Shown: positions 1-9,407, numbered from the stretch's first letter. The stretch: DNA of 34,875 nt from Ilumatobacteraceae bacterium (GCA_022843125.1 JALHOG010000057.1:1-34875), one strand, 5' to 3'. The notes: generated by a model from the letters alone, not told the origin. Translations and numbers: made by a program.

Positions 1-14
1 CGCTCTTCCGATCT
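1..14. other. Illumina adapter remnant at contig end
   Basis: The first 14 bases, CGCTCTTCCGATCT, are identical to the 3' end of the Illumina TruSeq read-1 adapter. The xylose isomerase reading frame resumes exactly at base 15. This is library-derived sequence, not genome, and marks the window edge as a contig end. Confidence 0.93.
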
Positions 15-1037
15 GACATCGACATCGCGCCCGCCGGGTCGACGTTCGCCGAGTCCTGCGGGTACTTCGACGAGATGGTCGACTACGCCGGCCAGAAGAT
101 GGCCGACACGGGGATCAAGCTGCTGTGGGGCACCACCAACGCCTTCTCGCACAAGCGGTTCATGTCGGGTGCGGCGACCAACCCCGACCCCGACCTCTTC
201 CGCTACGCGGCGGCGCAGGTGGCGCACTGCATGCAGAAGACCCACGAGTTGGGCGGCGCGAACTATGTGCTGTGGGGTGGTCGCGAGGGCTACGAGACGC
301 TGCTCAACACCGACATGAAGCGCGAGCTCGACCAGCTCGGCCGGTTCATGTCGATGGTGGTCGAGCACAAGTACGCGATCGGTTTCCAGGGCACGCTGCT
401 GATCGAGCCGAAGCCGATGGAACCGACCAAGCACCAGTACGACTACGACGTCGCCGCGGTGTACGCGTTCCTGCAGAAGTACGGACTCGAGAACGAGATC
501 AAGGTCAACATCGAGGTCAACCACGCCACGTTGTCGGGTCACGACTTCCATCACGAGGTCGCGACCGCCGTCAACAACGGCATCTTCGGATCGGTCGATG
601 CCAATGCCGGTGACGACCGGCTGGGCTGGGACCTCGACCTGTTCCCCACCTCGGTCGAGGGCATGAGCCTCGGTCTGATCGAGATCCTCCGGGGTGGCGG
701 TTTCACCACCGGCGGGATGATGTTCGACTGCAAGGTGCGCCGTCAGAGCATCTCGCGCGACGACCTGTTCATCGCCCACATCGGTGGGATGGACACCCTG
801 GCGAAGTCGCTGCTCGTCGCCCAGTCGATCATCGACGAGGGCGAGCTCGACCGCCGTCGTGACGAGCGCTACGCGGGCTGGAACGAGTCGTCCGCGCAGG
901 ACATCCTCAACGGCACGGTCACGCTGCAGCAGATTCACGACGACCTCGTCGCATCGGCCCACGAGCCGCAGCCGGTGAGCGGTCGTCAGGAGCTCCTCGA
1001 GCGCCTCGTGGCCCGCCACATCGACACGGTCCGCTGA
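15..1037 (+). CDS. xylA: Xylose isomerase (class II), 5' truncated
   Basis: Interconverts D-xylose and D-xylulose in the cytoplasm, the first step of the isomerase route of xylose use. The frame is open from base 15 ([14 protein letters not shown]), well before the first internal ATG at 75. That segment aligns with the FHDxDxxPEG region of class II enzymes such as E. coli XylA, so roughly the first 100 residues are missing, including the catalytic His that should lie just before base 15. Visible hallmarks are [18 protein letters not shown], the metal-binding [40 protein letters not shown] and FDCKVRRQS. The truncation is caused by the contig end, so the gene itself is probably intact in the organism. 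It is followed after 2 nt by xylulokinase, which indicates an operon. Confidence 0.95.
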   Translation, partial: DIDIAPAGSTFAESCGYFDEMVDYAGQKMADTGIKLLWGTTNAFSHKRFMSGAATNPDPDLFRYAAAQVAHCMQKTHELGGANYVLWGGREGYETLLNTDMKRELDQLGRFMSMVVEHKYAIGFQGTLLIEPKPMEPTKHQYDYDVAAVYAFLQKYGLENEIKVNIEVNHATLSGHDFHHEVATAVNNGIFGSVDANAGDDRLGWDLDLFPTSVEGMSLGLIEILRGGGFTTGGMMFDCKVRRQSISRDDLFIAHIGGMDTLAKSLLVAQSIIDEGELDRRRDERYAGWNESSAQDILNGTVTLQQIHDDLVASAHEPQPVSGRQELLERLVARHIDTVR

Positions 1038-1039
1038 GT

Positions 1040-2452
1040 ATGGGCGCGCCGATCGTCGTCGGGGTCGACTCGTCGACCCAGTCGGTCAAGGTCGAGGCGC
1101 GCGACGTCGCGACCGGCGCGGTCGTGGCCATCGGGACGGCCAAGCATCCGCCGACCACGCCACCCGTGTCCGAGCAGGACCCGCGTGCCTGGTGGGACGC
1201 ACTGGTCGCGGCGTTCGCCCAGCTCGGCGACCACCGGAGCGACATCGTCGCGATCTCGATCGCGGGCCAGCAGCACGGCCTCGTGCTCGTCGACGCCGAC
1301 GGTGATCCTGTGCGTCCCGCCAAACTGTGGAACGACACCACGTCGGCGCCCAACGCCGAACGGCTCGTCGCCCAACTCGGCGCCCAGCGTTGGGCCGCAG
1401 CCACGGGCAGCGTGCCGGTGGCCGCCTTCACCATCACCAAGTTGGCGTGGGTCGCCGAGCACGAACCCCATGTGCTCGCCCGCGCCACCAGGGTGATGCT
1501 GCCGCACGATTACCTCACGTGGCGGTTGACGGGTGCCCACGTCACCGACCGCGGCGACGCCTCGGGGACCGGTTGGTTCGACGCCTCGACCGGCGACTAC
1601 CTCTGTGATCTGTTCAAGCTGGCGACCGACGGCACGTGGGACGGTGCGATTCCCGCAGTGCTCGGCCCGACCGAGGCCGCGGGCACCGTCACCGCAGCCG
1701 CCGCAGCGGCGCTCGGCGTGCCCGGCACGGTGGTCGTCGGCCCGGGCAGCGGCGACAACATGGGCGCCGCCCTCGGTCTCGGTCTGCGCTCCGGCGACGT
1801 CGCCATCTCGCTCGGCACCTCGGGCACGGTGTTCGCCGTGTCGGCCACCGCCACCCGCGATCCGAGCGGCGCCGTCGCCGGGTTCGCCAGCGCCAGCGGC
1901 TCGTACCTACCGCTCGTGTGCACGCTCAACGCCACGAAGGTCACCGACACGGTCGCCCGCTGGCTCGGCACCGACGCACCGGGTCTCGCTGCACTGGCGC
2001 TCTCCGCGGTCGACGATCCCGGCACGGTCACGCTCGTGCCGTACTTCGACGGCGAGCGCACCCCCAACCTGCCGGATGCCACCGGCACGTTCCACGGTCT
2101 CACCAACGCCACCACGCGCGAGCAACTCGCCCTCGCCGCCCACGACGGCGTGCTGAGCGGCCTGCTCGCTGGGGTCGACGCGCTCCGCGAGGTCGGGGCG
2201 TCGGTCGAGGGGCGGATCTTCCTGGTCGGGGGCGGCTCGCGGTCGGCGGCCTACCGGCAACGCGCGGCCGACCTCACCGGCAAGCCGGTCACCGTGCCCG
2301 ACACCGACGAGACCGTCGCAACCGGTGCGGCCGTCCAGGCCGCGGCGGTCGCGAACGGCGAAGCGCTCGACGCGATCGCGCTGCGCTGGCACCTCGGCGC
2401 CGGCGTCGACATCGAGCCCCGCTCCGAAACGCCCACCGATACGGGGGGTTGA
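1040..2452 (+). CDS. xylB: Xylulokinase
   Basis: FGGY-family sugar kinase of 470 residues that phosphorylates D-xylulose with ATP to xylulose-5-phosphate for the pentose phosphate pathway. The N-terminal half carries VVGVDSSTQSVKVE (phosphate-binding loop of the actin-like fold) and GQQHGLVLVD with LWNDTTS (substrate pocket). The predicted catalytic Asp is about residue 239 in GPGSGDNMGA. The C-terminal half has LGTSGTVFAVS and the ATP-site FLVGGGSRSAAYRQ. The ATG lies 2 nt after the xylA stop with no strong Shine-Dalgarno, so translation is probably coupled to xylA. The product pair covers both intracellular steps of xylose entry. No transporter or XylR-type regulator is present in the window. 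Length is typical for the family. Confidence 0.95.
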   Translation: MGAPIVVGVDSSTQSVKVEARDVATGAVVAIGTAKHPPTTPPVSEQDPRAWWDALVAAFAQLGDHRSDIVAISIAGQQHGLVLVDADGDPVRPAKLWNDTTSAPNAERLVAQLGAQRWAAATGSVPVAAFTITKLAWVAEHEPHVLARATRVMLPHDYLTWRLTGAHVTDRGDASGTGWFDASTGDYLCDLFKLATDGTWDGAIPAVLGPTEAAGTVTAAAAAALGVPGTVVVGPGSGDNMGAALGLGLRSGDVAISLGTSGTVFAVSATATRDPSGAVAGFASASGSYLPLVCTLNATKVTDTVARWLGTDAPGLAALALSAVDDPGTVTLVPYFDGERTPNLPDATGTFHGLTNATTREQLALAAHDGVLSGLLAGVDALREVGASVEGRIFLVGGGSRSAAYRQRAADLTGKPVTVPDTDETVATGAAVQAAAVANGEALDAIALRWHLGAGVDIEPRSETPTDTGG

Positions 2453-2455
2453 GCG

Positions 2456-2737
2456 TCAGGCGGCGGTCGGTTGGGCCATGAGGGGGGACAGGTGACCGTC
2501 GTGGTGGAGGCGGGCGACCAGGTCGCCTCGCTCCACGATGTCGATGATCAGGTGCCCGTCGCAGTTCCGGGTGGGCTCCAGGCACACCGCTGGGCGCAAC
2601 AGCACGTCGCGGATCTCGTCGAGATCAGCTGGTGCCAGGACGCCGACCCGGAGCAACGCGAGATCGAGCGCAGCGTCGCTGACGGTGGCGGCATGCCGCA
2701 GCGCCATCAGTTCGTCGGGCCCAATCCAGCGGAGCAT
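2456..2737 (-). CDS. Small protein of unknown function (93 aa)
   Basis: I do not recognise this protein. It is preferred over the overlapping plus-strand frame (2471-2758) because its third codon positions are almost all G or C and its sequence looks like a folded protein: an N-terminal helical half (IGPDELMALRHAA, DAALDLALLRVGVL) followed by RPAVCLEPTRNCDGHLIIDIVERGDLVARLHHDGHL. It has two Cys and three His residues but no obvious metal motif. It converges with xylB, the two stops lying 3 nt apart, and points the same way as the FeS oxidoreductase gene downstream. There is no signal peptide or membrane segment. Confidence 0.65.
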   Translation of the reverse strand: MLRWIGPDELMALRHAATVSDAALDLALLRVGVLAPADLDEIRDVLLRPAVCLEPTRNCDGHLIIDIVERGDLVARLHHDGHLSPLMAQPTAA

Positions 2738-2765
2738 GCCCGTTCATCGGCCACCTGACCTGATG

Positions 2766-2800
2766 ACTTGAGCGCGACGTGAGCGCAAACGTGAGCGCAA
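2766..2800. repeat. Short tandem repeat, ACGTGAGCGCAA x2 plus a degenerate copy
   Basis: A perfect tandem 12-bp duplication (2777-2788 and 2789-2800) is preceded by a degenerate third copy, ACTTGAGCGCG, at 2766-2776. It lies directly beyond the stop codon of the FeS oxidoreductase gene on the minus strand. No function is evident. Confidence 0.7.
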
Positions 2801-2807
2801 CGAGGCT

Positions 2808-5395
2808 TCAGCGGGCCTGGTTGTCGCGGGCGAGCGCCTCGAGGTCCTCGCCGAGCGCCTTGGCTGCAGCGAAGCGCTGCGCCTGGCCGATCCAGTCCTC
2901 GCGCTCGACCCGGCTGTCGTGCAGGTCGGGCAGGATGTCCTGGAGCTGCTGCACGGTGGAGCTCGCCAGCTGCGCGTAGGTGGCGATGCCGGCCTCGTTG
3001 AGGATCTGCTCGATCGCCGGTCCGATGCCGACGAGCAGCTTGAGGTTGTCGGGCTCGGTGGCCACGGCCACCGATGCGAACCCCTGCACGCTCGCCGCCG
3101 GCTCGCCCGCGGCGCGGGCGTCGCCGGCCGGATCACCAGGCACGAACAGCGGCGCGTCGGGCATCGTCAGCTTGCGCTCACCGGCCTCGATCGCGTCGAG
3201 GAGGTGGATGGAGAGGTCGGCGACCTTCACCTGGTCCTCCTCGACCCCGGCGCCCTTCACGCCGTCGTCGAGCATGATGTAGCAGAACGGGCAGGCGGTC
3301 GCGACCCGGCTCGCGCCGGTGGAGATCGCCTCGAGCGCACGCTCGTCGTTGACCTTCGTGCCGATCGACTCCTCCATCCACATGCGGGCGCCGCCGGCGC
3401 CGCAGCACATCCCGGTGGTGCCCGAGCGCTGCATCTCGACGACCTCGATCCCCTTGATCGACCCGACCACCTTTCGTGGTGCCAAGTAGACGTCGTTGTG
3501 GCGGCCGAGGTAGCAGGAGTCGTGGTACGTGATGCGCTCTTCGAGGGTGGCCTGGCTCACGTCGAGCTGGCCGCTCGCGATGAGCTGCTCGAGCAACTGG
3601 GTGTGATGGATGACGTCGAAGTGGCCGCCCAGCTGCGGGTACTCGTTGAGCAACGTGTTGAAGCAGTGCGGGCACTGGGTGATGATCTTCTTCACGCCCA
3701 TGCCGTTGAGCATCTCGATGTTCGGCGTGGCGAGCATCTGGAACAGGTACTCGTTGCCCGAACGGCGGGCGGAGTCGCCGGTGCACATCTCGGACGGGCC
3801 GAGGATCGCACGTCGATGCCGGCGCGCGACAGCAGCTTGGCCATCGCCTGCGTGACCTTCTTGTTCTTGTCGTCGAAGCTGCCGGCACAGCCGACCCAGT
3901 AGAGGTACTCGCTCTGCAGCGGTTCGCCCGGGTCGACGACCTTGACGTTGGCGAGGTCGTTCGCCCAGTCGCCACGCTCGCCCTGGTTCATGCCCCACGG
4001 GTTGCCCTGGTTCTCCATCGCCCGGTAGGCGTTGCCGAGCTCGGCGGGGAAGTTCGACTCCATCAGCGACAGGTAGCGCCGCATGTCGAGGATCTTGTCG
4101 AGGATCTCGATGTTGACCGGGCAGATCTCGTCGCACGCCTTGCAGGTGGTGCACGCCCACACTTCCTCGGCGGTGATCCGCTCGAAGAGGTTGTTCGCAC
4201 CGATCGTGATCTCCTTGTCGGTGCCGAGCGGCGGGCTCACGACCGGGCTGCCGCTCGCGGCCATCACCTCGCCGGACTTCAGGACGATCTCGCGCGGGTC
4301 GAGCGGCTTGCCGGTGGCGTGGGCCGGGCACACGCTCGTGCAGCGACCGCACATCGTGCAGGCATCGAGGTCGAGCAACTGCTTCCAGGTGAAGTCCTCG
4401 ACGACGGAGGCGCCGAAGGTCTCGAGCTCGGTCTCCATCAGGTTCGGCATGGGCTTCATCGCGCCCTTCGGCCGGTCCTTGTCGCGGAGGTACATGTTGA
4501 GCGGCGACGTGAACACGTGGCGCAACATCGTGATCGGCAGGATTGCGAGGAACACGATGAAGCTGACCGCGTGGGCGACCCACCACCACTGGTGCCACGT
4601 CTGGAGCGCGCTCACCGACAACCCGTCGACGGTCTGGCTGAGCGGGTACCCGATGAAGCTGAATCGCTCCCACGACATGTCTTCGCCGCCGGCGGTGCCG
4701 AGAGCGATCCGGAACATCTCGGCGCCGAATCCGGTGAGCGAGATCACGAGGAACGTCCCGAGGATCACGGCGTGCTCGGGCTTCGACTTGATGCGGATGC
4801 GATAGGGCTTCTGGACGTACCGTCGCACGATCGCCCACACGATGCCGATCGTGAACACGAGGCCCGCTGCGTCACCGACGAACGCGTAGGCCTGGTAGGT
4901 GCGGCCGTGGAGGAACTTCAGGTCCTCCGGGAGCTGGTGGTCGATCTCGAGCACCGTCGTGACACCCATCAGCACGAGGAACCCGAAGTAGATCATCGAG
5001 TGCATGAGGCCGGCCGCCGAGTCGCGGAGCAGGGTCTGCATGTAGACGCCGGCGCGGAAGTGCTCGGCCCGCTTCTTTGCGTTCTTCGTGGTGGTGCGCC
5101 GCTGGGCGGGAGCGCCGCGCTCCCAGTTCTTCATGCGGTTCGCGAACTGGAACGCACCCCACACGAGCATCACCGGGATCACCGTGTAGAAGGCCACCTT
5201 GAGCGGCCCCGGGACGTTCCCGAACACCGTGCGATGGATCTCGTTGTCGTTCTCCCAGCCGGTGATCAGCGGGATGATCCCCGAGATCACCGTGAACAGG
5301 GCGAGGCCGACACCGAGCCCGATCGCGAGCTGGTGCGGCTTGATCCGCTTGGGCGCGTCGGGGGCGGCGTCGGGTGGTGCGGCGTGGGTGCTCAT
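2808..5395 (-). CDS. Membrane FeS oxidoreductase (heterodisulfide reductase-like), frameshifted
   Basis: Likely a membrane electron-transfer protein that oxidises or reduces an unknown partner; it resembles the mycobacterial 'iron-sulfur-binding reductase' type (Rv0338c, from memory). Order of parts: about six membrane helices (residues 20-310), two 4Fe-4S motifs near 348 (CTMCGRCTSVCP) and 415 (CTTCKACDEICP), two CCG domains (near 500-600 with CPHCFNTLL, near 625-720 with HDSCYLGRH, GMCCGAGGARMW and ACPFCY), then a C-terminal helix-hairpin-helix segment (LVGIGPAIEQILNEAGI). The reading frame breaks near residue 529. One C is missing on the plus strand next to 3809/3810; restoring it joins GIDV to AILGPSEMCTGD and gives about 862 residues. 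All cysteines on both sides are conserved, so a sequencing or assembly error is more likely than decay. The start is the ATG of MSTHAAPP; a TTG lies four codons upstream. Confidence 0.85.
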
Positions 5396-5442
5396 GTCGC
5401 TGACCAAACTACTTCGTGAGCGATCCGCGGGTTAACCCCGTC

Positions 5443-5464
5443 GCCGGTGCCGTGAGGCACCGGC
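5443..5464 (-). terminator. Hairpin between the cNMP-binding gene and the FeS oxidoreductase gene
   Basis: A perfect 9-bp stem (GCCGGTGCC / GGCACCGGC) with a 4-nt loop starts 4 nt beyond the stop of the minus-strand cyclic-nucleotide-binding gene. There is no T-tract, so it is at best a GC-rich actinobacterial-type terminator. Confidence 0.5.
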
Positions 5465-5468
5465 ACCG

Positions 5469-5894
5469 TCAGCCGTAGTACTGGCGGTCGAGGCTGCGGA
5501 TGTTGCCGGCCAGGGTCGCCAGCAACTTCATCGAGATCGACGGGCTCTGCTCGATGACACCGCGGAAGTGCCGCTGGTCGATCACGAACAGGGTGCAGTC
5601 GGTATCGCAGACCACGGTGGCGGTGCGCGGCCCGTGATCGAGCAGCGACAACTCACCCACGACCGTGCCCGACCCGAGCGACGCGATCTTCCGGCCGGCT
5701 CGCTTCACGGTGACCCGACCATCGAGGACGATGAACGCCTCGCGACCGAGCTGGCCCTGTTCGACCACGACGGTGCCTGCGGTCATCGTGACCTCATCAC
5801 CGGCCTTGGCGATCGACTGCAGTTCCTTGCGACTGCACCCCTCGAACAACGGAACGGTCGAGAGATGAACGAGCTTGTCGGACTTCGACGCCAT
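5469..5894 (-). CDS. Cyclic nucleotide-binding domain protein
   Basis: A 141-residue stand-alone cNMP-binding (CRP/cAMP-kinase type) domain without a DNA-binding helix-turn-helix, so it is not a Crp-type regulator by itself. The domain fills residues 10-125: PLFEGCSRKELQSIAKAGDEVTM, the beta-roll glycines in VLDGRVTVKRAGRKIASLGSG, and the phosphate-binding cassette GELSLLDHGPRTATV with the Glu and Arg expected for cyclic nucleotide contact. No signal peptide is present, so it is cytoplasmic. It may act as a small sensor binding a partner protein; ligand and partner are unknown. A TACAGT element sits 6 nt before the ATG, suggesting a leaderless transcript of its own. Confidence 0.88.
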   Translation of the reverse strand: MASKSDKLVHLSTVPLFEGCSRKELQSIAKAGDEVTMTAGTVVVEQGQLGREAFIVLDGRVTVKRAGRKIASLGSGTVVGELSLLDHGPRTATVVCDTDCTLFVIDQRHFRGVIEQSPSISMKLLATLAGNIRSLDRQYYG

Positions 5895-5900
5895 GGCGGC

Positions 5901-5906
5901 ACTGTA
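5901..5906 (-). promoter_or_regulatory. -10 element, leaderless type, for the cNMP-binding gene
   Basis: TACAGT on the minus strand lies 6 nt before the ATG at 5894, so transcription should begin at or next to the start codon. There is no Shine-Dalgarno. Confidence 0.5.
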
Positions 5907-5959
5907 GCGGTCGCGTGCCCAGCGCTACGCCACGAACGGTGTCGGGCCACCGCCGGTGC

Positions 5960-7744
5960 TCAGGTGGCGACCCACCAGCCCGTGATGTCGAACAGCGTGT
6001 GGCCAGCGGCTCGCGCCGTGAAGCACACACGACCGCCTGCCACACCGACGGTCAGGCCGTTGGCGACCACATCGCCGGGCGCGGCGTTGACGCTCGACGT
6101 GGGCGCGGTGCTGCCGCACGGCGCTGCCGCGACGAATGTCGGCGCCGACGGTGTGACGATCGAGACCGTGCCACTCACCGCTCCCGCGGCGGCCGGAGCG
6201 ACCCCCACATCCAGGGTCTGCCCGGCACCGTGGACGGGGCGCCAGCCACCGAGCCCGGTCCGGGTGTCGAGCACGCGCTGGGGGATCGCAGGCACGTAGC
6301 TCATTCCAGCGCCGGGGGTGAGCGTCGCAGTGAGGTCGACCACGACGTCCATCGGAGACGACGCGTACACGCAGATCGAATCGAGGGTTCCGACGCGCAC
6401 GAAACCGGCGCCGGCGCTCGTGTCGCCGGGCAGCACGTTGACGTTGGACACCTCGGGCGGTTGCGTCCCGCACGGGTACGCCGTGACGTACCCCGGAGCT
6501 TCGACCCCGGTCGCGGTGATGGTGACCGCGGCCATCGCGGCGCCGGCGGGAACCGGCAGCGTGAGCAGCAGTCGCCGACCCGTGACGCGCGTGTCGACGA
6601 GGCGTTGCGGGACCGGCAGCGGCATCAGGCCGCTGGTGCCGCTGGTGCCGGCCGGCACGAACACGGCCTGGAGGTCGACGATCACATCCGACACGGCGGA
6701 CGAGAAGACGCACAGCGTGTCGTCGGGGGAGAGTGCGACGATCGTGCTCGCCGAACGCGTCCTGCCGACGGTGTTCACCGCCGAGGTGACCGGGCGCGCC
6801 GAGTGGCAGGGGTACGCCGTCAGGAAGCCCGGTGCGGCGGGGTCGACCGCTGCGATGTTCACCGCGACTGCTGTCGCCGACGCGGGCACCTCACCACCGA
6901 CGTCGATCGTGGCGATCCCGCCGGCATGCAGGCGCGACGTCGGATCGGAGCGCGTGTCGAGCAACCGAACCGGGTCGACCGGCACGATCCGCGCCGGTGC
7001 GCCTGCGTTGGTCGGCGTCGGCGCATCCCCGCCGACGCGGCTCGCCATGGCGACCGCATCGGTGAACGCCCCGGCCATCGCGCGGCTCCGCTCGCGGTAG
7101 CCGTCGGGGTAGAGGTGGGTGTTGTCGTAACTGGCGTACACGTCGGGACGCGCCCGCATCGCGGCCGGCCAGTCCCAGGTCCAGAAGTCGTCGCGTTCTG
7201 CCGCGATCTGGTCGAGCGCCGTGTTCCACGCGTCGGCCTGGTGCTGCATCGTGTAGAAGCGGGTGATCTTCGGCCACCAGATCCGGTGGCCAGGTCCGAT
7301 CGCATCGACGACGAGCATGATCGATGCCCGGGCGCACGCGACGTCGCGGTTGCAGTAGCCGCTGTCGTTGGCGCCGAGGTTGACGATCCAGGTGTCGCTG
7401 TCCCAACCCGACGCCTGCCACTCGTCGATCAGTGGGACGGCGTTGAAGTAGTCGGGCCATCCCGGCGGATAGCCGGTGCGCTTGCCGTCGACCGCATGGA
7501 ACCGGACCGGCCCCCACCCGCGGGCGATCAGATGGTCGGGGAGTGATGGCCCGAAGCGCCCCGCACCGATCCCGACGGAATCGCCGATGAACGTGACGCT
7601 CCCGAGCGGTCCGGGCGGGCCCTGGTCGAACTCGACGAAGTGGGTCGACACGGTCGCCGCAACCGGTGGCGCGCTCGGCATCGCCGTCCCTGCCGCCACA
7701 CCGAGGAGTGATGTGATCGTGATCGCGGCGACCAGCGAACGCAT
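5960..7744 (-). CDS. Secreted SGNH-family hydrolase with three C-terminal 'LDTR' repeats
   Basis: A 594-residue exported protein. Residues 1-30 form a signal peptide (hydrophobic ITITSLLGVAAGTA, then APPVAA). An SGNH/GDSL esterase domain follows (about 48-245): block I FIGDSVGIG with nucleophile Ser56, a block-III-like NLGANDS, and the terminal Asp-His pair in DNTHLYPDGY. The remainder is three tandem units of about 105 residues starting PVRLLDTR, PQRLVDTR and PQRVLDTR. Each carries one Cys in a YPC or APC motif and a second in LCVF, ICVY or VCFT, consistent with an internal disulfide in a secreted protein. The substrate is unknown; an acyl ester on a polysaccharide is a reasonable guess. The ATG lies 3 nt after the gpmI stop, so it is probably translated from the gpmI mRNA, an unexpected pairing of glycolysis and an envelope enzyme. 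Confidence 0.85.
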   Translation of the reverse strand: MRSLVAAITITSLLGVAAGTAMPSAPPVAATVSTHFVEFDQGPPGPLGSVTFIGDSVGIGAGRFGPSLPDHLIARGWGPVRFHAVDGKRTGYPPGWPDYFNAVPLIDEWQASGWDSDTWIVNLGANDSGYCNRDVACARASIMLVVDAIGPGHRIWWPKITRFYTMQHQADAWNTALDQIAAERDDFWTWDWPAAMRARPDVYASYDNTHLYPDGYRERSRAMAGAFTDAVAMASRVGGDAPTPTNAGAPARIVPVDPVRLLDTRSDPTSRLHAGGIATIDVGGEVPASATAVAVNIAAVDPAAPGFLTAYPCHSARPVTSAVNTVGRTRSASTIVALSPDDTLCVFSSAVSDVIVDLQAVFVPAGTSGTSGLMPLPVPQRLVDTRVTGRRLLLTLPVPAGAAMAAVTITATGVEAPGYVTAYPCGTQPPEVSNVNVLPGDTSAGAGFVRVGTLDSICVYASSPMDVVVDLTATLTPGAGMSYVPAIPQRVLDTRTGLGGWRPVHGAGQTLDVGVAPAAAGAVSGTVSIVTPSAPTFVAAAPCGSTAPTSSVNAAPGDVVANGLTVGVAGGRVCFTARAAGHTLFDITGWWVAT

Positions 7745-7747
7745 CGG

Positions 7748-9400
7748 TCAGAACTCGATCAAGCTGGGCAGGTAGTCGGGCGGCGCCTCGTAGCCGAGCA
7801 GGTTGAACAAGGTGGCGGCCACGTTGGCGAGCCCGGGCGCCGGGCGCCCCGCCATGTGGTACTCGCCGTCGTAGTTCGGGTCGAAGATCGCGAACGGGAC
7901 CGGGCTGAGCGTGTGCGACGTCTTGGGGGAGCGCACGCCGTTCGACTCGGTGTACATGACGTCGGCGTTGCCGTGGTCGGCGGTGTAGACGAGCACGCCG
8001 TCGAGCTCCTCGATCACCGTCATCAGCTCGGCCATGCACTCGTCGATGATCTCCATCGCCTCGACGGTCGCGTTGAGGTTGCCCGTGTGCCCGACCATGT
8101 CGCCGCTCGGGAAGTTGAGGCGACCGAAGCGGTAGCGGCCGGTGCGGAGCAGGTCGATCACCTCGGCCGTGATCTCGCGGACCTTCATCGCCGGGGTGGT
8201 GTCGAACTGCACGTTGTCGCTCGGCACCTCGACGTAGGTCTCGAGCGACGGGTCGATGTAGCCCGAGCGGTTGCCTTTCCAGAAGTAGGTGACGTGACCG
8301 AACTTCTGCGTCTCGCTGACCGCGAACGACGTCACGCCTTCGGCGCAGAGGAACTCGCTCATCGTGCGGTCGATCGCCGGTGGCTCGACGAGGTACTGCT
8401 TCGGGACGAAGGCGTCGCCGTCGTACTGGAGCATGCCGGCGAGGAACACCGTCGGTGCCGGTTCGCCGTTCGGGCCGGAGCGGTCGAACACGTCGAAGTC
8501 GGGTTCCTCGTACGCGCGTGAGATCTCGATCGCACGGTCGCCACGGAAGTTGAACACGATGACGGCGTCGCCGTCGACGACGCGGCCCACCGGCTCACCC
8601 GACTCGTCGACCACGACGAACTCGGCGAGGTACTGGTCGCCGGTGTTCGTGCCGTCGGCGTCGGCGTCGGCATACATCGTGCGGACCGCGTCGGCGGCGG
8701 CGCTGAACGGCCGGCCGACCCCGTAGGTGTGGCAGCGGTATCCGCGCTCGACCATCCCCCAGTCGGCCCCGTAGCGGTCCATCGTGATGGTCATGCGGCC
8801 GCCGCCCGAGGCGATCCGGAAGTCGCGACCCTCGCCGCCGGCGTTGAGTTCGGCCAACACCGCCTCGGTGCGCTCGATGTAGCCGAGCGCCGACCGGGCC
8901 GGGACGTCGCGTCCGTCATGGAGGATGTGCACCGCTGCGCTCGTGACGCCCTCGGCGGCAGCTCGGCGGAGCATGGCGTAGAGGTGCTCGATGTGCGAGT
9001 GCACATTGCCGTCGGAGTGGAGCCCGATGAAGTGCATCGTGCCGCTGCGGCCGTGATCGATCGCCTCGTGCCAGACCGACGACTCGAAGATCGCACCGCT
9101 CGCGATCGCGTGGTTCACCAACTTGGCGCCCTGTGCGAACACCCGGCCGGCCCCGAGCGCATTGTGGCCGACCTCGCTGTTGCCCATGTCGTCGTCGGAC
9201 GGCAGCCCGACGGCGGGCCCGTGCGCGGCGAGCTCGACGTACAGCTCGCCGCTCGTCAACCGGTCGAGGGTGGGCGCGTCGGCCACCGTCACGGCATTGC
9301 TCGGAGCATCGGGAGCGATACCGACCCCGTCGGCGATGACGAGCAGCACGGGCCCTGGCCGGCCGCGAAAAGACGGATGCTTGCTGAGCGCCAACGACAT
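7748..9400 (-). CDS. gpmI: 2,3-bisphosphoglycerate-independent phosphoglycerate mutase
   Basis: Interconverts 3- and 2-phosphoglycerate in glycolysis and gluconeogenesis using two Mn ions and a phosphoserine intermediate. The 550-residue protein fits the iPGM family. Metal ligands are visible in VIADGVGIAPD, the nucleophile is Ser75 in MGNSEVGHNALGAGR, and the substrate phosphatase/transferase lobe shows HSDGNVHSHIEHL, HDGRDVPARS, RGDRAIEISRAY and YFWKGNRSGY. The C-terminal metal-binding motifs are GDMVGHTGN, TADHGNAD and KTSHTLSPVPF. The frame extends far upstream, but the start is set at 9400 because the conserved protein begins there and TACACT lies 7 nt before that ATG. The upstream extension is antisense to the divergent peptidase gene. 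Confidence 0.95.
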   Translation of the reverse strand: MSLALSKHPSFRGRPGPVLLVIADGVGIAPDAPSNAVTVADAPTLDRLTSGELYVELAAHGPAVGLPSDDDMGNSEVGHNALGAGRVFAQGAKLVNHAIASGAIFESSVWHEAIDHGRSGTMHFIGLHSDGNVHSHIEHLYAMLRRAAAEGVTSAAVHILHDGRDVPARSALGYIERTEAVLAELNAGGEGRDFRIASGGGRMTITMDRYGADWGMVERGYRCHTYGVGRPFSAAADAVRTMYADADADGTNTGDQYLAEFVVVDESGEPVGRVVDGDAVIVFNFRGDRAIEISRAYEEPDFDVFDRSGPNGEPAPTVFLAGMLQYDGDAFVPKQYLVEPPAIDRTMSEFLCAEGVTSFAVSETQKFGHVTYFWKGNRSGYIDPSLETYVEVPSDNVQFDTTPAMKVREITAEVIDLLRTGRYRFGRLNFPSGDMVGHTGNLNATVEAMEIIDECMAELMTVIEELDGVLVYTADHGNADVMYTESNGVRSPKTSHTLSPVPFAIFDPNYDGEYHMAGRPAPGLANVAATLFNLLGYEAPPDYLPSLIEF

Positions 9401-9407
9401 GCCGTCG

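Noticed and set aside
2471..2758. 95-codon plus-strand frame after xylB
   Set aside because: The opposite frame (2456-2737) has GC-rich third positions and a more protein-like sequence; only one can be real.
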